A DNA stretch of 64,000 bases from Proteinivorax hydrogeniformans (GCF_040515995.1 NZ_CP159485.1:2232001-2296000); one strand, 5' to 3'; counted from the stretch's first letter, positions 36,100 through 45,050 are shown. The notes: generated by a model from the letters alone, not told the origin. Made by a program: numbers and translations.

Positions 36100-36407
36100 A
36101 GATTTTTCATATTTTAATATTCCTTAGCTATCTGCTGCGATACCTCTCTCATTAACTTTTTCACTGAGTCTGATACATCCCCTTTCCCTCTTTTAACATT
36201 AGATATTACAGGTGAGGAAATCCCTAGCCTATTACTAATTTCAATGTTTGTTACAGTACTATATCTGGTGCTTAATAATATAATTGCTTTTCTAGCATCT
36301 ACATAGCTTTGCTGTTTTGTTTTTTGGGCCAGTTCTTTTTTGCTAATGTCAACTTTCTCACAAACCACATCTATAATTCTATCTATATCAACCTCATTAT
36401 CATCTGC
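36100..36407 (-). repeat. RAYT C-terminal remnant
   Basis: Codes for SADDNEVDIDRIIDVVCEKV and onward to SQQIAKEY on the minus strand, almost identical to the last about 100 residues of the RAYT at 28519, ending in the degenerate terminal repeat (TCAGATTTTTCATATTTTAA). The catalytic domain is missing. The joint at 36408 lies a few bases after the stop of the ABC gene. Confidence 0.8.
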
Positions 36408-36413
36408 GCTAAA

Positions 36414-38135
36414 TCAACTAGCTTCGCTACCTTCCTTGTTTTTTTCTTCGTAGCCCATAATATTACACAAGCTGTAAAATAGCTTTTTGTTTTTCATTAA
36501 CTCATAGTAATCTCCCTGTTCTACCAGTTCCCCTTCATCTAATACAAAAATTTCATCATATAACTTCAGTAACTCTTTATTCAGCCGGTGAGTTATTACA
36601 ATAGATGTTATATCATCCATTGCTAGGATCTGCTTTTCTATATTGCTAGCTATTTTATTATCAAGAGCTGAAGTAGCTTCATCTAATATAAGTATGGGCG
36701 TACCCTTAATCAGAGCCCTGGCTATAGATAACCTTTGTTTTTCTCCTCCAGATAGATTCGCACCATTTTCTCCCACTTGATACGACAATCCATTGGGTAG
36801 CTTTTTAACCATTTCATTCAATCCTGATTGAGCTAGGACATTTTTTAGGGAGTTTTCGTCAAAGTCTTTATACAATGTGATATTATTTTTTACAGTGTCA
36901 TCAAACATAAAAACATTTTGCTGAATCACTGACATAAAAGAATACAAATCTTCAGCAGATATTTGTCTAACATCTCGTCCATCAACTTTTATTTCTCCAT
37001 CGTAATCTTCAAAGTAACCTAGCAAAAGCTTTATTAAAGTACTTTTGCCACTTCCACTTCCTCCCACAATAGCATACTTTTTCCCTTTTTCTATGCTGAG
37101 ACTTATGTTATTTACAACTTTTTTTTCCGGTCCATATGAAAATGATACGTCTTTTAATTGAATGCTTTCAGCAAAATCTGATTTAGGTATGAATTCTTTT
37201 GTGTTCCCATTTTGTTCCATAGCTTTTTTAAATTTTTCTTCGATGGATTTAACAGATTGTATTCTATTATATACAGATGGTATTTGACCAACTGGCGTTG
37301 TAATGTTATTCATAAGCTGGACTGCAGCAATCAGTAATCCAAAAGTTAAATCTCCTATTATCACAAAGTATGTTCCCACAGAAAGTGCTGTTAAAAAAAT
37401 AAGGAATCCAAACGCAGCCCCTAGTATGTCAACTAAGTGGCTTAACTTTAGAAAAGAAAACTTACTTTCTTCTACATTTTCGTTACTCTTTTTATATTCG
37501 TCACTTAGTTTGTCCTCTATATGGAAACTTTTAATTACTTCAAAACCAGCAAATAAGTCTTTGACTTTCATCGTAAAATCACTCAAAAATTTTGAATGTG
37601 CCATTCTTCTGTTTTTTACACCTTTAGAAAATAACGTCGGCACAGCCAAGGTAGCTACTCCTAACACATATATACTCAAAGCAATATATGGGTTTATGTA
37701 AAAAATAGCAATGGAGCCTAACACTAAACGTGATACGTGCATAATCATTTCTAAGTTGGCGCTAAAGTAGTCTTTTTCAACTATGTTTATATCGTTAGTT
37801 AAAACTGAAATGTAATTGGCACTGTTCATGGCTTGAAAAGAGCGAATATCCTTTTTTAAAATCCCGGAAAAAATATCTCTTTTTAGATTTAAGACTGATT
37901 TTTTAATTAGACTAGCCTGTAATATTTTAACTATGTAATTAGTGGCAAAAAGAATTACAACAAAAAACAAGCCATATATAACCGCGCCATAAAAATCTTG
38001 CAAGCTCCCTTTATCCCCAGTATCTATTATTTGTTGTATCATAAAGGCAATTCTTATCTCTAAAAAAGCAGCTAAAAATATAAACCCTACAGTAGCTAAA
38101 AATAGCTTCAAGTCTCCTATGATATATTTTTTCAC
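36414..38135 (-). CDS. ABC transporter, fused permease/ATPase (peptide-exporter-like)
   Basis: 573 residues from GTG at 38135, behind GAAGGTG; the longer frame to 38198 has no site. Six membrane helices (about 10-300) are followed by an ATPase domain: Walker A GGSGSGKST (about 361), signature LSGGEKQRLSIARA (about 464) and Walker B TPILILDEATSALD (about 484). This is the half-transporter layout of lipid, drug and peptide exporters. No peptidase C39 domain is present. A 19-residue peptide gene lies 110 bases upstream on the same strand, then a divergent HTH-TPR regulator, suggesting the peptide may be exported. Confidence 0.85.
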   Translation of the reverse strand: MKKYIIGDLKLFLATVGFIFLAAFLEIRIAFMIQQIIDTGDKGSLQDFYGAVIYGLFFVVILFATNYIVKILQASLIKKSVLNLKRDIFSGILKKDIRSFQAMNSANYISVLTNDINIVEKDYFSANLEMIMHVSRLVLGSIAIFYINPYIALSIYVLGVATLAVPTLFSKGVKNRRMAHSKFLSDFTMKVKDLFAGFEVIKSFHIEDKLSDEYKKSNENVEESKFSFLKLSHLVDILGAAFGFLIFLTALSVGTYFVIIGDLTFGLLIAAVQLMNNITTPVGQIPSVYNRIQSVKSIEEKFKKAMEQNGNTKEFIPKSDFAESIQLKDVSFSYGPEKKVVNNISLSIEKGKKYAIVGGSGSGKSTLIKLLLGYFEDYDGEIKVDGRDVRQISAEDLYSFMSVIQQNVFMFDDTVKNNITLYKDFDENSLKNVLAQSGLNEMVKKLPNGLSYQVGENGANLSGGEKQRLSIARALIKGTPILILDEATSALDNKIASNIEKQILAMDDITSIVITHRLNKELLKLYDEIFVLDEGELVEQGDYYELMKNKKLFYSLCNIMGYEEKNKEGSEAS

Positions 38136-38245
38136 ACAAACACCTTCTTTCTTTATTTTAAAGATCGGTAATAAAGTTTTGGAAATTAAATATCGCAATG
38201 CTTGCCTTTTCAGCTATATATAATTCTAATGCGTTGTGGCTGTAA

Positions 38246-38305
38246 CTAAATCGTTGTTGTCAAGAGCTTAAACAATAAGACGACTAAAAGTAAACGCCTT
38301 TTCAC
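38246..38305 (-). CDS. Short hydrophobic peptide, candidate signal precursor
   Basis: 19 residues from GTG: MKRRLLLVVLLFKLLTTTI. The site GAGAGGGG lies six bases upstream. The basic start and leucine-rich core resemble the 25-residue peptide at 24716. It lies between the divergent regulator gene at 38422 and the ABC gene. An alternative frame past the stop (ALDNNDLVTATTH) would be reached only by frameshifting. It is short enough that chance cannot be excluded. Confidence 0.4.
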   Translation of the reverse strand: MKRRLLLVVLLFKLLTTTI

Positions 38306-38421
38306 CTTATTCCCCTCTCATTAGTACTATAATCAAATATTACATTATTTTCTGAATGTTAACAAGGGACATTGAAGTCCCTTGACATTGTGTTATAATT
38401 ATGCTATCGGGAGTGATGAAA

Positions 38422-39360
38422 ATGAAATATAATCTTGATTGCTTTGGTCAATATTTAAGAGAGTTACGGGGTAAGTTAAGGCTTTCTCAAAGTGACGTTT
38501 ATGATTTTTCTGGTGTAAGTGAAAAAACTTTGCGCAGGATTGAGGCCGGTAAGGTAATTCCAAAGTTTGAAACTTTGGAAGCTTTATCTTCTATCTACAA
38601 AGAGGATTTAAACCTTTTATTACTAAAGTATAGAGATGAAGCTTATTCACTTTTTTTAGATGTCCAGGGTAATCTAGAAAGAAAGCTTAATGAAGATGAC
38701 ATCGTTAATTTGAATAAGAATCTAAAAGAATTAAGCTATTTATCAAAAACAATGCAAAATGATTATTATGTTCTCCAAGCTAGACAGTTAATTTTGCTAA
38801 CTGAAGCAGTTATATTTTATAAGCTCGATAAAAAATTCAGTGAAGCATACTATAAACTGTTAGATGCTATAAAACTGACTACCTCAGATTTTAACTTAGA
38901 GAACTATGCAGATTTTCCATACTCGTCTATGGAAGTTAGGATCTTAATGAATATTGCTTTTATTTTAAATAAGCTTGGTGATAAGGAAAAGTATATAGAA
39001 ATTATGGAGTTTATATTTGATTACATAGAAAGTAGCGACAGTATTTACCCAAAGGTATGTCATAATTTAGGAGTAGCTTACAAAAGAGCAAAGAAGTATA
39101 GAAAAGCTATTAAATTTGCTGAGCTAGGAATTCAGCATTGTAAAAGAAACCAGCAATTTAACGGATTACCTATACTTTATTATGGAAAAGGAGTAGCTGA
39201 ATTTGATTTACAGGATAATGAATATATTCGATCTATTAAAAAGGCAATCTATCTATGCGAAGCCTGCGGCAATAAAAAATTAAAAAGCTTTATACTATCC
39301 AAATGTAAAAACTCGTTAAAGACCCCATATGATTTTGAAGCAGTTTGTCTTGATGATTGA
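38422..39360 (+). CDS. HTH-TPR regulator, RNPP/Rgg-like (intact copy)
   Basis: 312 residues from ATG at 38422, eight bases after GGGAG; this start matches the paralogue at 24890. An XRE helix-turn-helix occupies residues 1-65 (LRLSQSDVYDFSGVSEKTLR, then RIEAGKVIPK). The remaining 245 residues are helical repeats (NIAFILNKLGDKEKYIEIME, HNLGVAYKRAKKYRKAIKFA), the TPR-type domain that binds signal peptides in RNPP regulators. It is divergent from the short peptide gene at 38246. A promoter lies in the 116 bases between them (TTGACA...TATAAT around 38385). Its ligand is unknown. Confidence 0.85.
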   Translation: MKYNLDCFGQYLRELRGKLRLSQSDVYDFSGVSEKTLRRIEAGKVIPKFETLEALSSIYKEDLNLLLLKYRDEAYSLFLDVQGNLERKLNEDDIVNLNKNLKELSYLSKTMQNDYYVLQARQLILLTEAVIFYKLDKKFSEAYYKLLDAIKLTTSDFNLENYADFPYSSMEVRILMNIAFILNKLGDKEKYIEIMEFIFDYIESSDSIYPKVCHNLGVAYKRAKKYRKAIKFAELGIQHCKRNQQFNGLPILYYGKGVAEFDLQDNEYIRSIKKAIYLCEACGNKKLKSFILSKCKNSLKTPYDFEAVCLDD

Positions 39361-39380
39361 ATGGGTATAATTAACTGTAA

Positions 39381-39426
39381 AAGCATAAAACATCTTAAGC
39401 TGCTTGCTTAGGATGTTTTATGCTTT
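39381..39426. terminator. Terminator after the regulator gene
   Basis: AGCATAAAACATCTTAAGC (39382) pairs with GCTTAGGATGTTTTATGCT (39406) with a G-U pair around a five-base loop. The stem has A/T runs suitable for termination in either direction. Confidence 0.8.
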
Positions 39427-39499
39427 ATATGGGCGAAGGGCAAATTAGTTTCTTTATTCTCGTTTCTTAGAAATTCTTGAAACTTAGTATCCTAAAGTA

Positions 39500-39985
39500 T
39501 TAATAGAAAAACTTTTTTATTTCTTCCATTAGCAGATTATAGTTTGCCTCATTTGGCTTTTCCAAGAAATTGTTAATAGCTTTTACAGTACTATCATCAA
39601 ATAGTAGTTTTACCTTAAAATTTTCATTTCTTAATAATGACTTAGCCTTTTCAGTATCTTCCTCTCTCACTATAAGGCCTGCAAGGTCAATTATTCTTAA
39701 TGATATTTCTTTTTGGCTCTTAAATTTTTCTAGCTTAATATGCTTTTTATGTTCAATAGATTTAGAAAAATACCCGCCTAGAAAAACCGTTATAACCAAT
39801 GCTACTACAGATTGAATAGCAGTTGCATTTGTGAACTGATCAGTAGAAAGTTTTATCAGCAAATCATGAACTAAGTAAAAAACATACCCTGTTAACAGCA
39901 AAAAACCTAAGACTGCAAAAACTGAATAAATATAATAACCTTTATTGTGTGCATCATTATTTTTCATAATATCCCAACTTTTCAT
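39500..39985 (-). CDS. Membrane protein with cytoplasmic tail, unknown
   Basis: Up to 161 residues; ATG at 39967 (MKNNDAHNKG) is an alternative start and neither has a clear site. Two helices (about 20-44 and 58-76) are followed by a soluble, charged domain (KSIEHKKHIKLEKFKSQKEI to EEIKKFFY). No family was recognised. It lies just downstream of the decayed Abi_C gene and could be its former partner, which is inference only. Confidence 0.55.
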   Translation of the reverse strand: MKSWDIMKNNDAHNKGYYIYSVFAVLGFLLLTGYVFYLVHDLLIKLSTDQFTNATAIQSVVALVITVFLGGYFSKSIEHKKHIKLEKFKSQKEISLRIIDLAGLIVREEDTEKAKSLLRNENFKVKLLFDDSTVKAINNFLEKPNEANYNLLMEEIKKFFY

Positions 39986-40204
39986 CGTTTTTTGATATAA
40001 CTGTTATTCTTTAAGAAATATTTATTTTTCTCTTTAATATACAATATACTTATAAACCCTCGCTGTACTATTTTATAAGTTGCCGACTGCACACCATTAT
40101 TTCTTCTGTGTAATTTAAACATTTCGTCTACTATCAAATCCACTTTCCGTTGAACGACATTTAACCCTGTCAAATTAACAAATATATTTTCATGTTTGTC
40201 GGTA

Positions 40205-41026
40205 TCACTTTATTATTCCCTTACCTTTTTGATATTCATATGTATCTAAAACAAAACTTGCGACTGTCTTTGCTGAATTTACTACCAATAATGCGTGATG
40301 TCTATATGGTTTATATGTTCTAGCATGTGAGTCGCTCATTTTATTTCTAATACCACCTAAGCCGACAACAATACTATTTAATCCACCTAATACTTGTTTC
40401 AAAGAACTATCTATATCTATCCTATTAGGCTCTAAGTTAAGCAATTTCTTTACTCTCTTATATAATTTATTTAGATCCCCATCATACTCTAGTGGATCAC
40501 TTTCTAACTTTTTCTCTAATTCAATAAATACAGCTTCAACTAATGAACGAGAGTTTGTTATAGCTCCGTCAAAATCTTCGCATAATAACTTAGTATCACA
40601 CTTTTTTAATTGCTCATTAATAAACTCATGAGACAGCCTATCAATCTTATTGGACGTTTCAACAGTTCCTAATGTCAGATTTTTAACTTTATTAAAATGG
40701 CCTACTTTAATTATTGCATAACCATCGTATTTTAAATATTTATTTAAAATATTTACAATATCTTCTAACATTTTTTGGTCTTCGGTATAGTTCCTAGGGT
40801 CTAACAATAACTTAACAATTTATATAAGTTTCTAGTGGCATTTAGTTCTCGAATATTTTGTTCAGTATATGACCGCCTAGAAGGAAATCCTTCTTCATAA
40901 ACATCATTAAATCCTAATTGATTAAAAAATTCTACAAGTTCCCCGTCCTGAACGGTAACAGGAGACTTCGTTATCTCCTGTTATAATCTTTACTAAAAAA
41001 GAAATCGTCCTTTCTGAAATTTGCAC
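40205..41026 (-). pseudogene. Abortive infection protein (Abi_C), two frameshifts
   Basis: From GTG at 41026 behind AGGTGAT: ISERTISFLVKIITGDNEVS and YRSG, then one extra base, GELVEFFNQLGFNDVYEEGF to NLYKLLSY, then another shift, and LLDPRNYTEDQKMLEDIVN to the stop at 40205. The final part (NSRSLVEAVFIELEKKLESD, VLGGLNSIVVGLGGIRNKMS) is the Abi_C domain (PF14355) with its conserved RNKxSDxH motif. The first half matches the usual N-terminal region of such proteins. These act in phage defence. Here the single-base shifts inactivate it unless the sequence has errors. Confidence 0.85.
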
Positions 41027-41495
41027 TATATCACCTACTTTAAATTTCTATTACCAAACCTCATTTGTTTTTAGATATTGTTTAAAAATTCTTCTGGTAT
41101 TAAAATCTATCTTGAACTAACATTTTAAGACCAGGATAAGCTTTAATATAATTACTACACTTTGGGCGTACTACTTTACTTTCTATCAAAAGAATGTTAT
41201 ATAACTTCTCTATTCGATAAATAGCATATTTTTCCTGCAAAATCCCTATATTTCACTGTAAATTATAAAAAAGGACGAGTTTGATTAATAATCAATTTTA
41301 GTATTTTTAAAGCTTTATTAATTTAAGATTTACATATCTCTTTTTCACTAGGCAATATTAAAGGTGCATGTTCTTTCTATTTTAGCTTTAATTTTTTTCA
41401 TCTCGGAACAAAAAATAATATAAGGATGGAAATTATTTTTTTCTTCACAAACATTAATATGTAAGGGAAATATATCAGTGGAAGGATTTATTTTG
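41027..41495. other. AT-rich stretch without a recognised gene
   Basis: About 470 very AT-rich bases between the Abi_C pseudogene and a small plus-strand ORF. I see no frame of note, no strong hairpin and no repeat family member. Short palindromes such as TTGATTAATAATCAA near 41283 occur but are not distinctive. Confidence 0.6.
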
Positions 41496-41648
41496 ATGAG
41501 TAGTATGTTTCTTTCGGTTTTTTTTACACTTTTATCAATAAAAGCTATTGAAAAGAGTAAGTATTTTTATTTATATGCAGTTGCTACCAGTGTATCAGTT
41601 GCTACAGCCGGGGAAATGTATTTATTTTTACTTACTTCGAACATTTAG
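41496..41648 (+). CDS. Small hydrophobic protein, 50 residues
   Basis: ATG at 41496 with GGAAGG 14 bases before it (an in-frame TTG at 41493 is closer). MSSMFLSVFFTLLSIKAIEK is followed by a second hydrophobic segment after YLYAVATSVSVATAGEMYL. Two short membrane helices are likely. It stands alone before a terminator. No family was recognised; it could be a spurious frame. Confidence 0.4.
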   Translation: MSSMFLSVFFTLLSIKAIEKSKYFYLYAVATSVSVATAGEMYLFLLTSNI

Positions 41649-41696
41649 ATAGGAGGGAGGAACAGAAGGGGCATGTGCTGTCCCTTGGTCCTAAAC

Positions 41697-41739
41697 ACGG
41701 AAAAAATCCTAAGCTTTTATCGCTTAGGATTTTTTCCGT
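41697..41739. terminator. Strong hairpin terminator
   Basis: GGAAAAAATCCTAAGC (41699) pairs perfectly with GCTTAGGATTTTTTCC (41722) around a seven-base loop. It would terminate transcription in both directions. Confidence 0.8.
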
Positions 41740-41778
41740 ATTTCCTCAACAAAGAAGACAAGTGCTTGACCCAAACTG

Positions 41779-41912
41779 GGCCAGGCTGCTCAAAAGTGCC
41801 CAGATTCTAGGCGCGAAACTGCCCCAACACCGGAGCGTATGAACTAATACGTGAGGATGTTGGGGCAGTTTCAGCAACAACGAAGATGGGTGCTTTTGAG
41901 CTGTCTGGGCTA
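41779..41912. repeat. Long nested palindrome next to queF
   Basis: GAAACTGCCCCAACA (41815-41829) pairs with TGTTGGGGCAGTTTC (41858-41872). Outside it, GCTCAAAAGTGCCCA (41788) pairs with TGGGTGCTTTTGAGC (41887), and CCAGGCTG with the TGTCTGGGC region. The result is a cruciform-like unit of about 130 bases, GC-richer than its surroundings, reaching into the last codons of queF. It looks like an intergenic repeat found in low-GC anaerobes, but no second copy lies in this window. Confidence 0.6.
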
Positions 41913-42416
41913 GCGGTTGTCTATTTTCTCTGGGTAAAGATCATGCTCCATCATTCTCTTTTCTGCCATTTTTTCAAACTTGGTACCTTTTTTGCCATAG
42001 TTGCAGTAGGGGTCTATGCTTATTCCCCCTCTTGGGGTGAATTTGCCCCATACTTCTATGTATTTTGGGTCCATTAGTTTGATTAGGTCTTTCATTATTA
42101 TGTTCATGGAGTCTTCATGGAAGTCGCCGTGGTTTCTGAAGCTAAATAGGTATAGCTTTAGCGACTTGCTTTCCACCATGTGTTTGTCGGGGATGTAGCT
42201 TATATATACTGTACCAAAGTCCGGTTGGTTTGTTTTGGGACATAGGGTGGTAAACTCTGGGCAGTTAAATTTTACGAAATAGTCGTTTTCCATATGTTTG
42301 TTTTCAAAGGTTTCTAGCACCTCTGGGGTGTAGTTAAACTGGTATTTATTGTTTTGGTTTCCTAGTAGAGTTACTCCTTCTAGTTCTTCGTCTTTTCTTC
42401 CTTTTTTAGATTCCAT
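41910..42416 (-). CDS. queF: NADPH-dependent 7-cyano-7-deazaguanine reductase
   Basis: 168 residues of the short, unimodular QueF type. [20 protein letters not shown] contains the nucleophile Cys (in TTLCPKT), followed by [14 protein letters not shown] with the conserved Asp. [16 protein letters not shown] is the substrate-binding segment with conserved Glu/His. It reduces preQ0 to preQ1, the last soluble step before insertion into tRNA. It is the last gene of the operon and its ATG follows the queC stop directly. Confidence 0.95.
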   Translation of the reverse strand: MESKKGRKDEELEGVTLLGNQNNKYQFNYTPEVLETFENKHMENDYFVKFNCPEFTTLCPKTNQPDFGTVYISYIPDKHMVESKSLKLYLFSFRNHGDFHEDSMNIIMKDLIKLMDPKYIEVWGKFTPRGGISIDPYCNYGKKGTKFEKMAEKRMMEHDLYPEKIDNR

Positions 42417-43076
42417 TTATTTTGCCTCCTCTTTTTTTTGTAGGTATTTTTCTAGTCCTTGGGCTCTTAGCTCACATGCTGGACATGTTTTACAGCCTGT
42501 GCCTATGATTCCGTTGTAGCAGGTTAGGGTTTTTTCTCTGACGTAGTCTAACTTACCTAGCTTGTCTGCTAGCTGCCAGGCATCTGCTTTGTCCATCCAC
42601 ATAAGGGGCGTGTGAATTACGTATGGGTAGTCCATGGATAGATTTAGAGTTACGCCTAGAGATTTGATAAATACATCTCTACAGTCGGGGTATCCGCTAA
42701 AGTCTGTTTGGCAAACACCGGTTACTATGTGCCGGGCCCCTTTTTGCTTTGCCAGCACCGCTGCAAAGGTTAAAAATAGCATGTTTCTGCCATCTACGGC
42801 GGTGGAAGGCAGATCTCCTTCTTTTTCCTCCACATCTATGTCATCTCTTGTTAGTGCGTTGGGAGCTAGTTGATTTAACAGAGACATATCTAGTATGTGA
42901 TGTTCTATTTTTTGCTCTTTGGCAATTTCTGCGGCACATTCTAGCTCCTTTTTGTGCCGCTGATTGTAGTCAAAGGATACGGCAATTACTTCGTCAAATT
43001 TTTCCATTGCCCAAAAAAGGCAGGTGGTGGAGTCTTGTCCGCCGCTAAATACTACTACGCACTTTTCTTTTTCCAT
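42417..43076 (-). CDS. queC: 7-cyano-7-deazaguanine synthase
   Basis: 219 residues. The PP-loop [17 protein letters not shown] (about 7-23) binds [22 protein letters not shown] (about 186-204) holds the four zinc-binding cysteines. The enzyme converts 7-carboxy-7-deazaguanine to preQ0 using ATP and ammonia. Start at ATG 43076; the gene begins 11 bases after the folE stop at 43088. Confidence 0.95.
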   Translation of the reverse strand: MEKEKCVVVFSGGQDSTTCLFWAMEKFDEVIAVSFDYNQRHKKELECAAEIAKEQKIEHHILDMSLLNQLAPNALTRDDIDVEEKEGDLPSTAVDGRNMLFLTFAAVLAKQKGARHIVTGVCQTDFSGYPDCRDVFIKSLGVTLNLSMDYPYVIHTPLMWMDKADAWQLADKLGKLDYVREKTLTCYNGIIGTGCKTCPACELRAQGLEKYLQKKEEAK

Positions 43077-43087
43077 TTTTATTCCCC

Positions 43088-43681
43088 CTATTTTACTAGT
43101 AACAAAAATTCGTTTCTTAGCTCGTTATCTTCCTCGAATTTTCCTTTGAAGGTGCTGGTTTTTGTAAGTGCACCGCCTTTTTTGATTCCACGGCTGGTCA
43201 TACAGCTGTGCTCTCCTTCGATCACCACCGCCACATCATCGGTATTTGCCACCATGGCCATAACTTCGGCGATGTCTCTTCCTATCCGTTCTTGCAGCTG
43301 AAGTCTTTTGGCTACCATCTCCGCTATCCGTGCGATTTTGCTAAGCCCGATGATTTTTTTGTTTGGGATATATCCAACTGCCACCTTCATGTTGTACATA
43401 AGCGCCAGGTGATGCTCACAGAAGCTAAAGATTGGGATGTCTTGTACCACCACCATGTTTTTGCTTTTGTTGACGGTATATCCGGTTTCTTCTTCAAAGG
43501 TTTTGTCAAACATCTCCGCAACTTCTTCGTTGGAGTAGCGCATTCCTTCAAAGACTTCCTTATACATGTTAGCCACCCGCTTGGGAGTCTCTGCTAACCC
43601 CTCTCTGTCAGGGTTATCTCCTAGTGCAATTAGGATTTGCCGTATATTTTTTTCTATTTTTTCTGTGTCTATAGACTTCAT
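43088..43681 (-). CDS. folE: GTP cyclohydrolase I
   Basis: 197 residues from ATG at 43681 behind GAGGTG; the longer frame to 43711 overlaps queE and lacks a site. [16 protein letters not shown] (about 99-114) holds the zinc-binding Cys and His, HSCMTSRGI (about 168) the second Cys. [18 protein letters not shown] is the conserved substrate loop. It makes 7,8-dihydroneopterin triphosphate, here probably the first step to queuosine, as its position inside the que operon suggests, and possibly also folate. Confidence 0.95.
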   Translation of the reverse strand: MKSIDTEKIEKNIRQILIALGDNPDREGLAETPKRVANMYKEVFEGMRYSNEEVAEMFDKTFEEETGYTVNKSKNMVVVQDIPIFSFCEHHLALMYNMKVAVGYIPNKKIIGLSKIARIAEMVAKRLQLQERIGRDIAEVMAMVANTDDVAVVIEGEHSCMTSRGIKKGGALTKTSTFKGKFEEDNELRNEFLLLVK

Positions 43682-43683
43682 TT

Positions 43684-44370
43684 TTATACACCTCTCATGT
43701 CGGGAGACCAAATTATCTTGTGAAGCTGCAGCTGCAGTTTTATCTTATTTAATTTATGCTTTTTCATAAAATCCACTATTTCGGTAGGTTCTATCTTGCC
43801 TATCACTGGGCTGAAATAGACAAGGCATTTTTCTGTAAGGCTATACTCATTTATGATGTTATAGGCAGTTTTTAAGTCTTCATCGCTGCCTATAACAAAC
43901 TTATAAACGTCTTCTTTTCCAACTGCTTTTAGATTGCTTTTGTCCATGTGCTGCTCCATCTTACTTAAAGGAAGTTTGTAGTCTAATATAAATCTTACGT
44001 TTTGCCCACAGTTTTCCCTTATTAGTTTGTCTTTAAACCTGTCAATTGAAACGCTGCCGTTGGTCTCTATTTGAATTTTTAGCTGCTGCTTTTGAGAAAG
44101 GAAAACTAACACCTTGTCTATATCTTTTTGGATTAACGGCTCGCCGCCGGTTATTGTAACGTTTTCGGTACCGTTTTGTGCGATAAAATCATATATTTCT
44201 TCTGCTGTCATTTGCTCTCCATATACATTTTCGCCGGTGGAGTAGTCTGTGTCACACCAAGTGCATTTTAAGTTACAGCGGCCAAATCTAATGAATGTGG
44301 AAATCTCTCCGGCGGTCGGCCCTTCTCCGTCGATGCTGCAAAACTTTTCTATTATATTATATTTAGTCAT
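43684..44370 (-). CDS. queE: 7-carboxy-7-deazaguanine synthase (radical SAM)
   Basis: 228 residues from ATG at 44370, which overlaps the queD stop by eight bases; the longer frame to 44436 lies inside que[21 protein letters not shown] is the typical start, and [14 protein letters not shown] has the CxxxCxxC cluster motif. GGEPL (about 77) is the SAM-binding GGE motif. It converts 6-carboxytetrahydropterin to the 7-deazapurine core. Confidence 0.95.
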   Translation of the reverse strand: MTKYNIIEKFCSIDGEGPTAGEISTFIRFGRCNLKCTWCDTDYSTGENVYGEQMTAEEIYDFIAQNGTENVTITGGEPLIQKDIDKVLVFLSQKQQLKIQIETNGSVSIDRFKDKLIRENCGQNVRFILDYKLPLSKMEQHMDKSNLKAVGKEDVYKFVIGSDEDLKTAYNIINEYSLTEKCLVYFSPVIGKIEPTEIVDFMKKHKLNKIKLQLQLHKIIWSPDMRGV

Positions 44371-44800
44371 TGTCGGCCTCTGTATAGATGCAGCTATTGG
44401 TGGGGGTTTCAAAAAGCTCCACCTCGTGGACATCAAAGCCCTTGTCTTTTAGCATGTGGTATATATGCCGAGACATCTCTTCTGCTGTTGGGCGATAGGG
44501 AACTGTTAATATCTCAAATGGTTGCGGGCTGTTTTTCATCCGCTTTATAAAGTCTTGGCCAATCTCATCGTCTTCTATGATTAGCTTGTGGTCAAAGTAA
44601 TCTTCTATTTCTTTGAGGGCTTTTTTTATGGTGCCAAAGTCCTCCACCATACCCCGAAGCTGCCCTTCTTTTTTTACGTCTTCTCCCTTTACCTTAGCGA
44701 TAAGCCTGTATCTATGGCCGTGGATGTTGGAGCATTTGCCTTCATAGTTGCTAAGATAATGGGCTAGGTCAAACTGAACTTCTGCTTTTAATATAAACAT
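44363..44800 (-). CDS. queD: 6-carboxy-5,6,7,8-tetrahydropterin synthase
   Basis: 145 residues. AEVQFDLAHYLSNYEGKCSN and IHGHRYRL give the zinc-binding histidines and the catalytic Cys. EDFGTIKKALKEIEDYFDHK carries the conserved Asp and His, and PTAEEMSRHIYHML with VEVELFETPTNSCIY follows. It turns dihydroneopterin triphosphate into 6-carboxytetrahydropterin. It is the first gene of the operon, with AGGAGGC as ribosome site, downstream of a riboswitch. Confidence 0.95.
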   Translation of the reverse strand: MFILKAEVQFDLAHYLSNYEGKCSNIHGHRYRLIAKVKGEDVKKEGQLRGMVEDFGTIKKALKEIEDYFDHKLIIEDDEIGQDFIKRMKNSPQPFEILTVPYRPTAEEMSRHIYHMLKDKGFDVHEVELFETPTNSCIYTEADND

Positions 44801-44842
44801 TTAATATGCCTCCTAAATTTAAAGATTCATTAAATTTAGACA

Positions 44843-44920
44843 AATAAAAAAGGGACGCAACTGTCCCTTTGGTAGTTGCCTAGTTTTGTTTTAGGACAGG
44901 ATGGTCAATGAACTGTCCTT
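44843..44920 (-). promoter_or_regulatory. preQ1-I riboswitch with terminator and antiterminator
   Basis: Minus strand. The aptamer GGACAG...CTGTCC stem (44918-44894) encloses a pyrimidine-rich loop and is followed by the A-rich tail TAAAACAAAACTAGG (to 44879), the hallmark of class I preQ1 aptamers. Next come AAGGGAC/GTCCCTT and a T-run (44869-44843), an intrinsic terminator. The tail GCAACT can instead pair with AGTTGC inside the terminator, giving an antiterminator. Bound preQ1 should hold CTAGG in the pseudoknot and so switch off queDE-folE-queCF. Confidence 0.88.
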
Positions 44921-45007
44921 ATAGTATTTTAAGTTACTTTTAAAATTATAACATAAAGATGTAAGTATATGAAGGTTATCAATTAAAGGTGGGATAAGAT
45001 GAGCGTT

Positions 45008-45040
45008 AAAAAGGTCTAGCTATACTAACTAGACCTTTTT
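45008..45040. terminator. Bidirectional terminator
   Basis: AAAAAGGTCTAG (45008) and CTAGACCTTTTT (45029) pair around a nine-base loop. It follows the DUF1540 gene (minus strand). Confidence 0.85.
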
Positions 45041-45050
45041 GTGTTTTAAA

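Noticed and set aside
39982-40173. Minus-strand frame of 63 codons between the membrane protein and the Abi_C pseudogene
   Set aside because: No ribosome site, no recognisable family and AT-rich lysine/asparagine bias typical of chance frames.
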